Origin: Flavobacterium ammoniigenes
GTDB taxonomy: Bacteria; Bacteroidota; Bacteroidia; Flavobacteriales; Flavobacteriaceae
Length of the DNA stretch: 64,000 bases
Direction: 5' to 3'
NCBI RefSeq assembly: GCF_020886055.1
Contig: NZ_AP025184.1
Location: 62,001-126,000 of the forward strand
Made by a program: the position numbers and the translations under genes. This document shows, piece by piece, positions 9,155 to 17,118 of the stretch. Below the pieces are notes generated by a model. It saw nothing but the letters and a program-made list of their open reading frames with translations, ran no database searches and was not told the DNA's origin. Numbering within the stretch: position 1 is the first letter of the stretch; every line of letters starts with the position of its first letter.

Positions 9155-10132
9155 ATGTCGAAAGTAAAATATTATTACGATTCTGAAAATCTGGCGTATC
9201 GAAAAATAAAAACTAAAAAAACAACGAAATTTGGTTTCGTTTTCTTGTTTTTATTGGCCTCTGCCTTATTTGGTTTTCTAAGTTTCGTGATTTTATTAAA
9301 TACTCCCTATTTTGAAACCCCAAAAGACCGGTTACAAGCACGTGAAATTGACAATTTGAAATTGCATTATGCCATTTTAAATAAAAAAATAGACGAATTA
9401 AATGCTGTTACAGCAGCAATAGAAGATCGTGACAACAATTTGTATCGAACCTATTTTAATACCGCTCCCATTTCAGATGAAGAAAGAAAAGCTGGTTTTA
9501 AAACCAAAAATAGGTATGCCGAATTAGAAGGTTTTGACAATGCCGAATTGGTAAAAAACACCACTAAAAGAGTGGATGTCTTGAGTAAAGAATTGGCTAT
9601 TCAATCCCAATCGTTGGATGAAATATTGAAATTAGCGAAAGCAAAAGACAATTTACTGAGTGCGATTCCGGCCATTCAACCGGTGAAAAATGAAAATTTA
9701 AGACGCATGGCGTCTGGTTTTGGGTACCGTTCGGATCCGTTTACTAAAGCGCGAAAGATGCACGAAGGAATGGATTTTACTGCCAAAACCGGAACCCCAA
9801 TTTATGCCACAGGCGATGGTATAATTGTCAGAGCTGACAATACGGCATCGGGATTTGGGAATCATATGGTAATTCGACATGGGTATGGATACGAAACTTT
9901 GTATGCGCATTTAAGTAAATACAAAGCCCGCAAGGGACAACGAGTTAAAAGAGGAGATGTCATAGGATATGTAGGAAGTACAGGACGATCTGAAGCTCCT
10001 CATTTACATTATGAAGTTCATCAAAATAATAGAGCTGTGAATCCACTTAATTTTTATTACGGAAACATCTCAGCAGTGGAATATGTGGCCATTTCAAAAT
10101 TGGCGAATCAAGAAAATCAATCATTAGACTAA
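9155..10132 (+). CDS. M23 (LytM) family metallopeptidase, membrane anchored
   Basis: Predicted peptidoglycan endopeptidase. Residues about 26-48 form one membrane helix (FGFVFLFLLASALFGFLSFVILL), followed by a probable coiled region (residues 60-160) and a C-terminal LytM domain. Zinc ligands fit the M23 pattern: His about 202 and Asp about 206 in HEGMDFTAKTGTPIYATGDG, and HLHYEVH near residue 285. The layout resembles Bacteroidota M23 proteins that remodel the wall at division or elongation. All metal ligands are present, so it is probably active rather than a degenerate EnvC/NlpD-like activator. It shares a TAATG stop/start overlap with the following MerR gene, so the two are translationally coupled. 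Confidence 0.92.
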   Translation: MSKVKYYYDSENLAYRKIKTKKTTKFGFVFLFLLASALFGFLSFVILLNTPYFETPKDRLQAREIDNLKLHYAILNKKIDELNAVTAAIEDRDNNLYRTYFNTAPISDEERKAGFKTKNRYAELEGFDNAELVKNTTKRVDVLSKELAIQSQSLDEILKLAKAKDNLLSAIPAIQPVKNENLRRMASGFGYRSDPFTKARKMHEGMDFTAKTGTPIYATGDGIIVRADNTASGFGNHMVIRHGYGYETLYAHLSKYKARKGQRVKRGDVIGYVGSTGRSEAPHLHYEVHQNNRAVNPLNFYYGNISAVEYVAISKLANQENQSLD

Positions 10133-10464
10133 TGCACATCAATTTATCACCAGACAAAAGGTATTACAGTATTGGCGAAGTAGCCAAAGCATTTGACGTA
10201 AACGCTTCACTTATTCGTTTTTGGGATAGCGAATTCGACATTTTAAAACCCAAGAAAAATGCCAAAGGTAATCGTATGTTTACCCCTGAAGATGTTAAAA
10301 ATCTCCAACTGATATATCATTTGGTCAAAGAAAGAGGCTTTACGTTAGAAGGTGCCAAAACGCATTTGAAAGAAGGTCAAAAGAAAACTCTAGACAAATT
10401 TGATATTATCAATAAATTAGAAACCATCAAGGCACAATTATTGAGTATCAAAAGCGAATTATAA
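10132..10464 (+). CDS. MerR family transcriptional regulator
   Basis: A 110-residue protein consisting of one MerR-type winged helix: YYSIGEVAKAFDVNASLIRFWDSEFDILKPKKNAKGNRMFTPEDVKNLQLIYHLVKERGFTLEGAKTHL. The helix-turn-helix and wing are intact. The C-terminal part is short and has no metal-binding cysteines, so it is not a classical metal sensor; the inducer is unknown. The start ATG overlaps the stop of the LytM peptidase gene by one base. In Bacteroidota this M23-MerR-LemA order recurs as far as I recall, suggesting a link to envelope upkeep, which is inference. Confidence 0.9.
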   Translation: MHINLSPDKRYYSIGEVAKAFDVNASLIRFWDSEFDILKPKKNAKGNRMFTPEDVKNLQLIYHLVKERGFTLEGAKTHLKEGQKKTLDKFDIINKLETIKAQLLSIKSEL

Positions 10465-10520
10465 ATATCAACAATCATTAAAAAAAACAATTAAACAATC
10501 AACCTTAAATTTAATTAAAC

Positions 10521-11114
10521 ATGGACTTTAAAAAATTCTTACCTTGGATTATAGCAGCTGTAGTAGTATTTGGAATCTACGGTTGGGTAAAAGGAATCAA
10601 CAACACGGCAGTAACTTACGAACAAGACATTAATGAGTCTTGGGGTAACGTACAAACTGCTTATCAAAGACGAAATGACTTGATTGGCAACTTAGTAAAC
10701 ACAGTAAAAGGAGCCGCTGATTTTGAAAAAAGTACATTAACTGCTGTAATTTCAGCTAGAGCCAAAGCAACTTCTGTAACTGTTGACCCAACAAATGTGA
10801 GCCCTGCACAATTGGCAGCCTTCAACTCGGCACAAAGCGGTGTAAGTAGCTCTTTATCTAAATTATTAGTATCAGTTGAAAAATACCCTGACTTGAAAGC
10901 CAATGAAAATTTCTTGAAATTACAAGACGAATTAGCCAGTACTGAAAACCAAATTTTAACTGCTAGAACTCGTTTCAATGAAGCAGTTAAACCATACAAC
11001 ACCCACATCAAAACCTTCCCAAATTCTATTTTTGCAGGGATGTTTGGGTTTAAAGAAAAACCGTATTTTGAAGCAGCTGTTGGAGCTGACAAACCTGTAG
11101 AAGTAAAATTCTAA
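10521..11114 (+). CDS. lemA: LemA family protein
   Basis: A 197-residue protein with a short N-terminal membrane helix (residues 6-24, FLPWIIAAVVVFGIYGWVK) and a LemA helical-bundle domain (ESWGNVQTAYQRRNDLIGNLVNTVKGAADFEKSTL; ARTRFNEAVKPYNTHIKTFPNSIFAGMFGF). LemA proteins are small envelope proteins; their biochemical role is not settled. In many bacteria they are encoded next to TPM-domain proteins, as here (two follow at 19 bp and then with overlap), so the three probably act together in the inner membrane. The length is typical. Confidence 0.95.
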   Translation: MDFKKFLPWIIAAVVVFGIYGWVKGINNTAVTYEQDINESWGNVQTAYQRRNDLIGNLVNTVKGAADFEKSTLTAVISARAKATSVTVDPTNVSPAQLAAFNSAQSGVSSSLSKLLVSVEKYPDLKANENFLKLQDELASTENQILTARTRFNEAVKPYNTHIKTFPNSIFAGMFGFKEKPYFEAAVGADKPVEVKF

Positions 11115-11133
11115 TTCAAAACAAAACCGACTC

Positions 11134-11571
11134 ATGCAACCAGACTCTATTTTTTTAAGCAAAGAAGACGAAAACGAAATTGTAGCCGCTATTCAATTGG
11201 CTGAAAAAAATACGTCGGGTGAAATCCGAGTACACATAGAACAAACGACTTCCAAAGTTCCTTTTGACAGGGCTTTGGAAGTTTTTTATGAATTAAAGAT
11301 GAATGAAACGCAATTGCAAAATGGCGTTTTGATATATTTGGCTAGTGCCGACAAACAATTTGTCATCTGTGGAGACAAAGGAATCAATGAAGTGGTAGCT
11401 ACTGATTTTTGGGACAGTACCAAAGAAATTATGGCGGCTCAATTCAAACAAGGTAATTTCAAACAAGGATTAATTGACGGGATTACCCAAGCTGGAGAGC
11501 AGCTTAAAACTTATTTTCCTTGGCAAGCCGATGACACAAACGAATTATCAAACGAAATCTCAAAAGGATAA
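11134..11571 (+). CDS. TPM domain protein without signal peptide
   Basis: A 145-residue single TPM (TPM_phosphatase, formerly DUF477) domain: the opening IVAAIQLAEKNTSGEIRVHIE and the NGVLIYLASADKQFVICGDKGINEVV segment are diagnostic. TPM domains in plants (TLP18.3) have acid phosphatase activity and assist photosystem repair; in bacteria the role is open. Unlike the next gene, it has neither signal peptide nor membrane helix and may face the cytoplasm. It lies 19 bp after lemA, and its stop overlaps the start of the second TPM gene (TAATG). Confidence 0.9.
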   Translation: MQPDSIFLSKEDENEIVAAIQLAEKNTSGEIRVHIEQTTSKVPFDRALEVFYELKMNETQLQNGVLIYLASADKQFVICGDKGINEVVATDFWDSTKEIMAAQFKQGNFKQGLIDGITQAGEQLKTYFPWQADDTNELSNEISKG

Positions 11572-12371
11572 TGAAAGCACTTTTACCTACTCCTACTTTT
11601 ATTCAACTATTCGTTTGTTTATTATTTACACAAATTGGATTGGCACAATATACCATTCCAGAAAAACCCGAAATGCAAACTTCGGTCTACGACTATGCTA
11701 AAGTCCTTAGTGAAACCGAGAAAGCCCAACTGGAAGAAAAACTAGTACGCTATTCGGATTCTACCTCAACACAAATTGTCATTGTTACCATTGAAAGTTT
11801 GAAAGGTGAAGATGTAAGTCAACTAGCCACCAACTGGGCACAAACCTGGGGAATTGGTCAAGCCAAAGAAGACAATGGTGTCATTATTTTATTGGCGAAA
11901 GCTGAAAAGAAAATCGCCATCAATCCGGGTTATGGATTAGAAGATCGATTGACCGCAGGAACGGGTGGAGAAATTATTCGAAATATTATTATTCCGGAAT
12001 TCAAAGCGGGAAGTTATTTCAACGGATTGGACAAAGGAACCACGGCTATCATTGATGTTTTCAAAGGCAAATACAAAGCAACACGAAAACAAAATAAAGG
12101 AGAGAAATTTCCAATTCTTCCTTTTATAGTGATCATCGTTATTGTCTTAATTCTTTTTTCAAGAAATAAAAAAGGGGGTGGTAATTCAGGTGGATCAGGT
12201 GGTTTTGGCGGAGGCCCAAGCATTTTAGACATTCTGGTTTTAAGCAGTCTTGCTAGCGGTAACCGAGGTGGTTTCGGAGGTTCGTCAGGTGGTGGATTTG
12301 GAGGCGGTGGCTTCGGAGGCGGTTTTGGCGGAGGCGGATTCTCTGGCGGTGGTTCCAGCGGAAGTTGGTAA
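11571..12371 (+). CDS. TPM domain membrane protein with glycine-rich tail
   Basis: A 266-residue protein with signal peptide (about residues 1-24, ending GLAQ), TPM domain (about 30-170; VYDYAKVLSETEKAQLEEKLVRYSDSTSTQIVIVTIES and NGVIILLAKAEKKIAINPGYGLE), one membrane helix (FPILPFIVIIVIVLILF, about 181-197), and an extreme Gly/Ser tail (GGGFGGGGFGGGFGGGGFSGGGSSGSW) of the kind seen in YgcG-type TPM proteins. The tail would sit on the cytoplasmic side if the TPM domain is periplasmic. It is coupled to the cytosolic TPM gene by a one-base overlap and belongs to the lemA operon. The function is not known in detail. Confidence 0.92.
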   Translation: MKALLPTPTFIQLFVCLLFTQIGLAQYTIPEKPEMQTSVYDYAKVLSETEKAQLEEKLVRYSDSTSTQIVIVTIESLKGEDVSQLATNWAQTWGIGQAKEDNGVIILLAKAEKKIAINPGYGLEDRLTAGTGGEIIRNIIIPEFKAGSYFNGLDKGTTAIIDVFKGKYKATRKQNKGEKFPILPFIVIIVIVLILFSRNKKGGGNSGGSGGFGGGPSILDILVLSSLASGNRGGFGGSSGGGFGGGGFGGGFGGGGFSGGGSSGSW

Positions 12372-12425
12372 TTTATTTTGATTTCTGAAAAATTGCCACT
12401 TTATTTGTAACCCTAACTGTAGTAG

Positions 12426-12839
12426 ATGCTTTCACATAAAACCAAATACGCACTCAAAGCTTTACTGTTTCTTGCTCAACAAGAACCCGGTTATATTGCG
12501 CGTACTATTGAAATTGCCGATACAGCCGCTATACCTAAAAAATTTCTAGAACAAATTTTATTGGATTTAAAACGCGCCCATTTAGTTGGCAGTAAACAAG
12601 GAAAATTTGGAGGTTATTACCTAATTAAATCCTCAAATGAAATTACAATGGCTGATATTCATCGGTTATTTGATGGTGCCATCGCATTATTACCTTGTGC
12701 TTCTTTGAATTTCTACGAACCTTGTTCTGATTGCAAAAGCGAGTCAGAATGTGCTCTGCGACACGGTTTAATAGCCATTCGCGAAGAAACTTTAAAGGCG
12801 ATGCAAGGGATTACTATAGCTTCTTTAGTAAATAAATAA
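12426..12839 (+). CDS. Rrf2 family transcriptional regulator
   Basis: A 137-residue regulator with an N-terminal winged helix (MLSHKTKYALKALLFLAQ...IPKKFLEQILLDLKRAHLVGSKQGKFGGYYL). The C-terminal loop carries four cysteines (Cys91, 100, 103, 109) and His113, close to the three-Cys pattern that holds an iron-sulfur cluster in IscR. It may therefore sense Fe-S status, or cysteine/sulfur supply as CymR does without a cluster; both are known Rrf2 roles. It directly precedes a Met/Cys-ending leader peptide and a TonB receptor, which favours a sulfur-related signal by inference. The length is somewhat shorter than IscR (about 160). Confidence 0.92.
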   Translation: MLSHKTKYALKALLFLAQQEPGYIARTIEIADTAAIPKKFLEQILLDLKRAHLVGSKQGKFGGYYLIKSSNEITMADIHRLFDGAIALLPCASLNFYEPCSDCKSESECALRHGLIAIREETLKAMQGITIASLVNK

Positions 12840-12881
12840 AAAAATATTTTTTAAACCCTACTATTTTGATAGAATTAATTA

Positions 12882-12889
12882 TATATTTG
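12882..12889 (+). promoter_or_regulatory. -7 box (TATATTTG) of the leader peptide and TonB receptor
   Basis: Exact TAnnTTTG match 24 bp before the leader ATG and 168 bp before the receptor ATG. The 5' leader of the receptor mRNA would be about 160 nt. Separation from the Rrf2 gene is only 42 bp, so any Rrf2 operator must sit in 12840-12900. Confidence 0.6.
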
Positions 12890-12913
12890 CACCCGAAAAC
12901 AAAAAAATTAATT

Positions 12914-13006
12914 ATGAAAACGTATCCAATTCATTTTAGTGCGAAAAAAACAGTAAACCATTTTAGTCAACTTGAAAATTCCTTTCAATATATGTGTATG
13001 TGCTAG
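12914..13006 (+). CDS. Putative leader peptide ending Met-Cys-Met-Cys
   Basis: A 30-codon frame begins with ATG 12914 (MKTYPIHFSAKKTVNHFSQ) and ends QYMCMC followed by TAG, so the last four codons are AUG UGU AUG UGC. It starts about 18 nt after the predicted transcription start and ends 51 bp before the TonB receptor ATG. Tandem codons for the sulfur amino acids just before a stop are the hallmark of amino-acid-sensing leader peptides, where ribosome stalling changes downstream expression. I see no hairpin plus T-run between its stop and the receptor, so a classical terminator-based attenuator is not evident; translational control would have to be invoked. A protein function of its own is unlikely. 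Confidence 0.6.
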   Translation: MKTYPIHFSAKKTVNHFSQLENSFQYMCMC

Positions 13007-13057
13007 TTCTAAAAAAAATAATTTTAAACTCTACTAATCACATATAATTAAAATACA

Positions 13058-15628
13058 ATGAAAATCAATACTTTACAAAACACAATTACAAGTCTATTTA
13101 TACTAATTACAACTACACTTTTTGCTCAAGCCGATGTAGAAGGAATAGTCAAAGATAAAAACAACCAACCTTTAGAATTAGCCAATGTGCTTTTAAAAGG
13201 AACAAAATACAATACTACCACTGATGCCAATGGAAAATTTACTATTGACACTCGTGAACGATTACCTTTTACATTAATTGTTCAATATGTGGGTCACCAA
13301 ACCGCTGAGGTTCGATTTACAACTTTACCAACTAGTCCTATTGAAATCATTTTGAAAAGCGAAAATCAATTGAATGACGTGGTAATTACTTCTAGACGTA
13401 GAATTGAAAAAGCACAAAATGTACCTATTCCAATCTCGGTAGTAGGTGGACGTCAAGCTGAACAAGCAGGTGCTTTTAATGTGAATCGTTTAAAGGAATT
13501 AGTACCTTCTGTACAACTATACTCTTCTAATCCTAGAAATACAACCATCAACATTAGAGGTCTTGGTTCTACTTTTGGCTTGACCAATGACGGAATTGAT
13601 CCAGGAGTAGGATTCTATGTAGACGGAGTGTACTATGCACGTCCTGCAGCCACTACACTTGATTTTGTTGATGTGGATCAAATTGAAGTTTTACGTGGAC
13701 CACAAGGAACACTTTTTGGTAAAAATACTACAGCAGGTGCCTTTAATGTTACTAGTCGTAAGGCGAGTTTTACATCGGGTGCTAACTTTGAATTGAGCTA
13801 TGGAAATTATGGTTTCATTCAAGCAAAAGCTTCCATTACAGGAGCTTTAAGCAAAAAAATCGCCGCAAGATTATCATTTTCAGGAACGCAACGTGATGGA
13901 TTATTGGAAAACGTAGTAACTGGAAAATCAGTTAACGATTTGAACAACCAAGGTTTACGTGGACAGTTGTTGTATACTCCAACTGAAAATACCGATATTA
14001 CTTTGGCTGTTGATTATTCTAAACAAAGACCTGATGGTTATGCTCAAGTAGTAGCTGGTGTAGTTCAAACCAACAGAGCGGCTTACCGTCAATTTAACAA
14101 TATCATCTCTTCATTAGGATATAGCTTACCAAGTACCAATCCTTTTGATAGAAAAATTGATCATGACACTCCTTGGCGCTCAGGCCAAGATTTGGGTGGT
14201 GCCTCATTGAACATTAATAGTAAAATTGGCAACGGAAAATTAACCGCCACCTCAGCATGGCGTTTCTGGAATTGGGATCCGTCAAACGATAGAGATTTTA
14301 CTGGATTGTCTGTTTTACGTTTATCTCAAGCGACTTCAAAACACCAACAATGGTCACAAGAAATTCGTTATGCAGGAACATTTTTACCAAAAGTAACTGG
14401 AGTTATCGGTATTTTTGGAATTGGTCAAGATTTAAAAACCGACCCTTATCATATCGAAGAATCAGGCTCAGCACAATGGCGTTTCTCACAAGATTCAACT
14501 GATCCCCTTTGGCAAACCGCTGGTTTATTCAATGGTTATGGAATCAAAACTAAATCTACTTTAAATACAGTGAGTGGTGCTATTTTTGGTCAAACTGATT
14601 GGGAAATTACGGATAAATTACACTTGTTAACAGGTTTGCGTTACAACTATGATTCGAAAAAAATTGATTATAGTAGAACCACTTATGGCGGACTACAAAC
14701 AACCAACTCTGCCTTATTAGCACTTAAGAAAAAAGTATATTCAGACCAGGCTTTTAAAGTGGATGTAGAAGATACTAACTTTTCTGGGAACATCACATTA
14801 GCTTATAAATTAGCAGAGAAAATTAACACATTCGCCACTTTTGCTAATAGCTACAAACCGATTGGAATTAATCTTGGTGGAATTCCTTCGGACGCCAATG
14901 GCCCAATTATCGAATTAGCCAAAGTAAAACCTGAAAAAGTAAATCATTACGAGTTGGGTATCAAAACTACTCCGTTTAACAATACTACTTTGAACTTGAC
15001 TGTATTCAATACGGATATTGACAACTATCAAACCTTAGTACAAAGTGAAGATCCTACATTAAACAGAGGTTATTTAGCCAATGCTGAAAAAGTGAGAGTG
15101 CGAGGTTTTGAAGCTGATTCTAGAATTACTGTTAATCAGTACCTTTCCTTTAATGCAGCCTTGACCTATAATGATGGTAAATACATTAGTTTTAAAAACG
15201 CCCCTTTACCATTGGAAGAAACCGGATTGAAAGTAAATGGCGTTTCTATTTATTCTAAAGATGTTTCTGGGGGTAATTTACCAGGTGTTTCCAAATGGGC
15301 AGGAACCTTAGGTGGAGATTTATCAAAAGAAGGACAGTTTTTTGGTAACAAAGGAAGATTCTTTATTGCGATCGATTCGTATTCAAGATCAAGCTTTTCA
15401 TCAAGTGCCACTCCTTCAAAATATTTGAATATTCAAGGATATAGCATCTTCAATGGCCGTGTTGGATTTAGAGCTTCAGAAGGACTATCTGTTTATGTTT
15501 GGGGAAGAAACTTATTGGACAAAAATTATTTTGAACAATTGTTGCCAGCCTCTGGAAATGCGGGACACTATGCTGGAGTTTTAGGAGATCAAAGAACCTA
15601 CGGAATTACATTGCGTTACAATTTGTAA
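13058..15628 (+). CDS. TonB-dependent receptor with carboxypeptidase-like N-terminal domain
   Basis: An 856-residue outer-membrane active transporter. Signal peptide (about 1-24, ending TLFAQ), then a carboxypeptidase-regulatory-like beta domain (VEGIVKDKNNQPLELANVLLKGT..., about 27-110), then plug (DVVITSRRRIEKAQNVPIPISVVGG...INIRGLG...VGFYVDGVYYARP...VDQIEVLRGPQGTLFGKNTTAGAFNVTSR), then the barrel ending with aromatic-hydrophobic YGITLRYNL. No SusD partner follows, so it is not a typical glycan-type SusCD pair. The substrate is not visible; the upstream Rrf2 regulator and Met/Cys leader peptide suggest a sulfur source or iron. It is probably transcribed alone with the leader and is closed by a strong terminator. 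Confidence 0.93.
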   Translation: MKINTLQNTITSLFILITTTLFAQADVEGIVKDKNNQPLELANVLLKGTKYNTTTDANGKFTIDTRERLPFTLIVQYVGHQTAEVRFTTLPTSPIEIILKSENQLNDVVITSRRRIEKAQNVPIPISVVGGRQAEQAGAFNVNRLKELVPSVQLYSSNPRNTTINIRGLGSTFGLTNDGIDPGVGFYVDGVYYARPAATTLDFVDVDQIEVLRGPQGTLFGKNTTAGAFNVTSRKASFTSGANFELSYGNYGFIQAKASITGALSKKIAARLSFSGTQRDGLLENVVTGKSVNDLNNQGLRGQLLYTPTENTDITLAVDYSKQRPDGYAQVVAGVVQTNRAAYRQFNNIISSLGYSLPSTNPFDRKIDHDTPWRSGQDLGGASLNINSKIGNGKLTATSAWRFWNWDPSNDRDFTGLSVLRLSQATSKHQQWSQEIRYAGTFLPKVTGVIGIFGIGQDLKTDPYHIEESGSAQWRFSQDSTDPLWQTAGLFNGYGIKTKSTLNTVSGAIFGQTDWEITDKLHLLTGLRYNYDSKKIDYSRTTYGGLQTTNSALLALKKKVYSDQAFKVDVEDTNFSGNITLAYKLAEKINTFATFANSYKPIGINLGGIPSDANGPIIELAKVKPEKVNHYELGIKTTPFNNTTLNLTVFNTDIDNYQTLVQSEDPTLNRGYLANAEKVRVRGFEADSRITVNQYLSFNAALTYNDGKYISFKNAPLPLEETGLKVNGVSIYSKDVSGGNLPGVSKWAGTLGGDLSKEGQFFGNKGRFFIAIDSYSRSSFSSSATPSKYLNIQGYSIFNGRVGFRASEGLSVYVWGRNLLDKNYFEQLLPASGNAGHYAGVLGDQRTYGITLRYNL

Positions 15629-15646
15629 TACCCTTTCATACTATTA

Positions 15647-15689
15647 CAAACACCACATCCAATAAATTGAATGTGGTGTTTGTTTTTTT
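15647..15689 (+). terminator. Terminator of the TonB receptor transcript
   Basis: 12-bp stem CAAACACCACAT (15647-15658) with ATGTGGTGTTTG (15671-15682), 12-nt loop, then a T-run. Confidence 0.9.
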
Positions 15690-15695
15690 AAAAAC

Positions 15696-15703
15696 TATAT
15701 TTG
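15696..15703 (+). promoter_or_regulatory. -7 box (TATATTTG)
   Basis: Exact TAnnTTTG. It overlaps the TTG codon at 15701, ruling that codon out as a translation start and pointing to ATG 15731. Confidence 0.6.
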
Positions 15704-15730
15704 CAAACTATGAAACTCGAATTTACTCCA

Positions 15731-16243
15731 ATGAAAAAAATACACCTAGTTGCTTTCTTCCTATTTACAATGCTACTTTCATTGAATGCAACAGCCCAAA
15801 ATGAAAAAGAAACCTTTCCTAAAATTACCGGATTTGTTGCTATTCTTCATCCTTTGGTAACTATTTCAGCGAATGAAACTATCACTAATTTTAAAGACTA
15901 TTATGCGGTTGGAATGCCAATAGGTATTAATATTTGGAAAAGTGAAAAAATAGGATTTTCATTTGAAATCGTTCCTACCATAAAAAGCGATAGCCAAGTG
16001 AGTAAAGTAAGCAACATCCTTATTCATCCTGGGGTATTGGTTCGCTTAAAAAAAGGATTTACATTTGCGGGTAGAATTGCTTTTGAAACTTCTGGCCGAT
16101 ACGGTTTTACACCTGTTATTGCCAAAGTAATTAAAAAATACAAAGACCATAACTATTACGTTTCCATGCCATTTCCTGTTCGATTTGGTAATAATCACGA
16201 GACAACCGCTACAGTTGGATTTCAAGTAGGAATGGGGTTTTAA
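15731..16243 (+). CDS. Hypothetical secreted or outer-membrane protein
   Basis: A 170-residue protein from ATG 15731 (MKKIHLVAFFLFTMLLSLNATAQ), which gives a clean signal peptide of about 23 residues. The longer frame from TTG 15701 or ATG 15710 is unlikely because the -7 box ends at 15703. The mature part has alternating beta-strand-like segments (FAGRIAFETSGRYGF, ETTATVGFQVGMGF) and a terminal aromatic residue, consistent with a small outer-membrane beta-barrel or outer-membrane-associated protein. I recognise no named family. It sits downstream of the TonB receptor but behind its terminator and has its own promoter, so any functional link is uncertain. Confidence 0.7.
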   Translation: MKKIHLVAFFLFTMLLSLNATAQNEKETFPKITGFVAILHPLVTISANETITNFKDYYAVGMPIGINIWKSEKIGFSFEIVPTIKSDSQVSKVSNILIHPGVLVRLKKGFTFAGRIAFETSGRYGFTPVIAKVIKKYKDHNYYVSMPFPVRFGNNHETTATVGFQVGMGF

Positions 16244-16260
16244 CTACTAGAATTGCGTAT

Positions 16261-17049
16261 TTAGTTTACTTTACTTTTCAATACTACTTTATGCAAATAC
16301 TTGGGTAAAAATCGTTTTAAATAGATTCCTAACACTTCTTTCTTCCCAATATACACCTCAAATTTCTTTTGTTCCATGGCTCGAACCATTTTCGGAATGA
16401 AATCAGCCAGTAACATCCCATTAGCCGTGGTTTCACTATTTTTAATTTGCGGACTTCCATCAGCGGTTAAGGCATTAATAGCAACGTTAGTTTGAACAAA
16501 TCCGGGACAGACTAAAGTGACAGCCACACCGTCTTTTTCATGTTCCATTCGCATCACATCAAAATATCCATGCAACGCGTGCTTGGCTGCGCAATATCCG
16601 GATCGATAGGGTGAACCGAATTTTCCCATTAAACTAGTCACTGTTACATAATGACCGGATTGATTTTGAATAAAATGTGGCAAAAGCGCTTTGGTTAAAG
16701 CAATAGTTCCAAAATAATCGACATCCATTATTTTTTTGTCTACAGCAAAATCGGTTTCAGCTATCAATGAACGCTGACTAATTCCGCCATTATTGACTAG
16801 AACATCTACTTTCCCATAAAACGAAATGGCTTTAGCCACTATAGCTGGAGTAGTATCAAAATCCAATAAATCAAAAGGCAATACTTCAATCAAAGCAGAA
16901 GGATAATTGGTCTTGATAGCCTGCAATGCCGCTTCATTTCGAGCCGATATAATTAACCTACTATTTTTGGCAACTAAGGCATGTGCTAACGCCTCTCCTA
17001 TTCCGCTGGAAGCTCCCGTGATCCAAATGACTTTATTGTGTAAACTCAT
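16261..17049 (-). CDS. Short-chain dehydrogenase/reductase (SDR family)
   Basis: A 262-residue classical SDR. The cofactor motif TGASSGIG is at residues 11-18, VLVNNGGIS follows near residue 84, the catalytic serine is in VTSLMGKFGS, and the YxxxK pair is in YCAAKHAL. The Arg in ISARNEAALQ after the second beta strand favours NADP(H). The C-terminal end (IYLKRFLPKYLHKVVLKS) is basic and amphipathic and resembles DHRS7-like SDRs that bind membranes. The substrate cannot be told from sequence. It is convergent with the preceding gene and divergent from DUF2490. Confidence 0.92.
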   Translation of the reverse strand: MSLHNKVIWITGASSGIGEALAHALVAKNSRLIISARNEAALQAIKTNYPSALIEVLPFDLLDFDTTPAIVAKAISFYGKVDVLVNNGGISQRSLIAETDFAVDKKIMDVDYFGTIALTKALLPHFIQNQSGHYVTVTSLMGKFGSPYRSGYCAAKHALHGYFDVMRMEHEKDGVAVTLVCPGFVQTNVAINALTADGSPQIKNSETTANGMLLADFIPKMVRAMEQKKFEVYIGKKEVLGIYLKRFLPKYLHKVVLKSKVN

Positions 17050-17096
17050 GCTGTGTTTTTTTTATAAAATTAAAATTAATATCTAGAAGACTGCTT

Positions 17097-17104
17097 TATA
17101 TTTG
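17097..17104 (+). promoter_or_regulatory. -7 box (TATATTTG) of the DUF2490 gene
   Basis: Exact TAnnTTTG, 14 bp before ATG 17119. Confidence 0.6.
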
Positions 17105-17118
17105 CAAAAAAAATAAAA

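Noticed and set aside
10664..11092. 142-codon open frame on the minus strand opposite lemA
   Set aside because: It lies wholly inside lemA, has no recognisable domain or promoter, and arises from codon bias of the sense gene.
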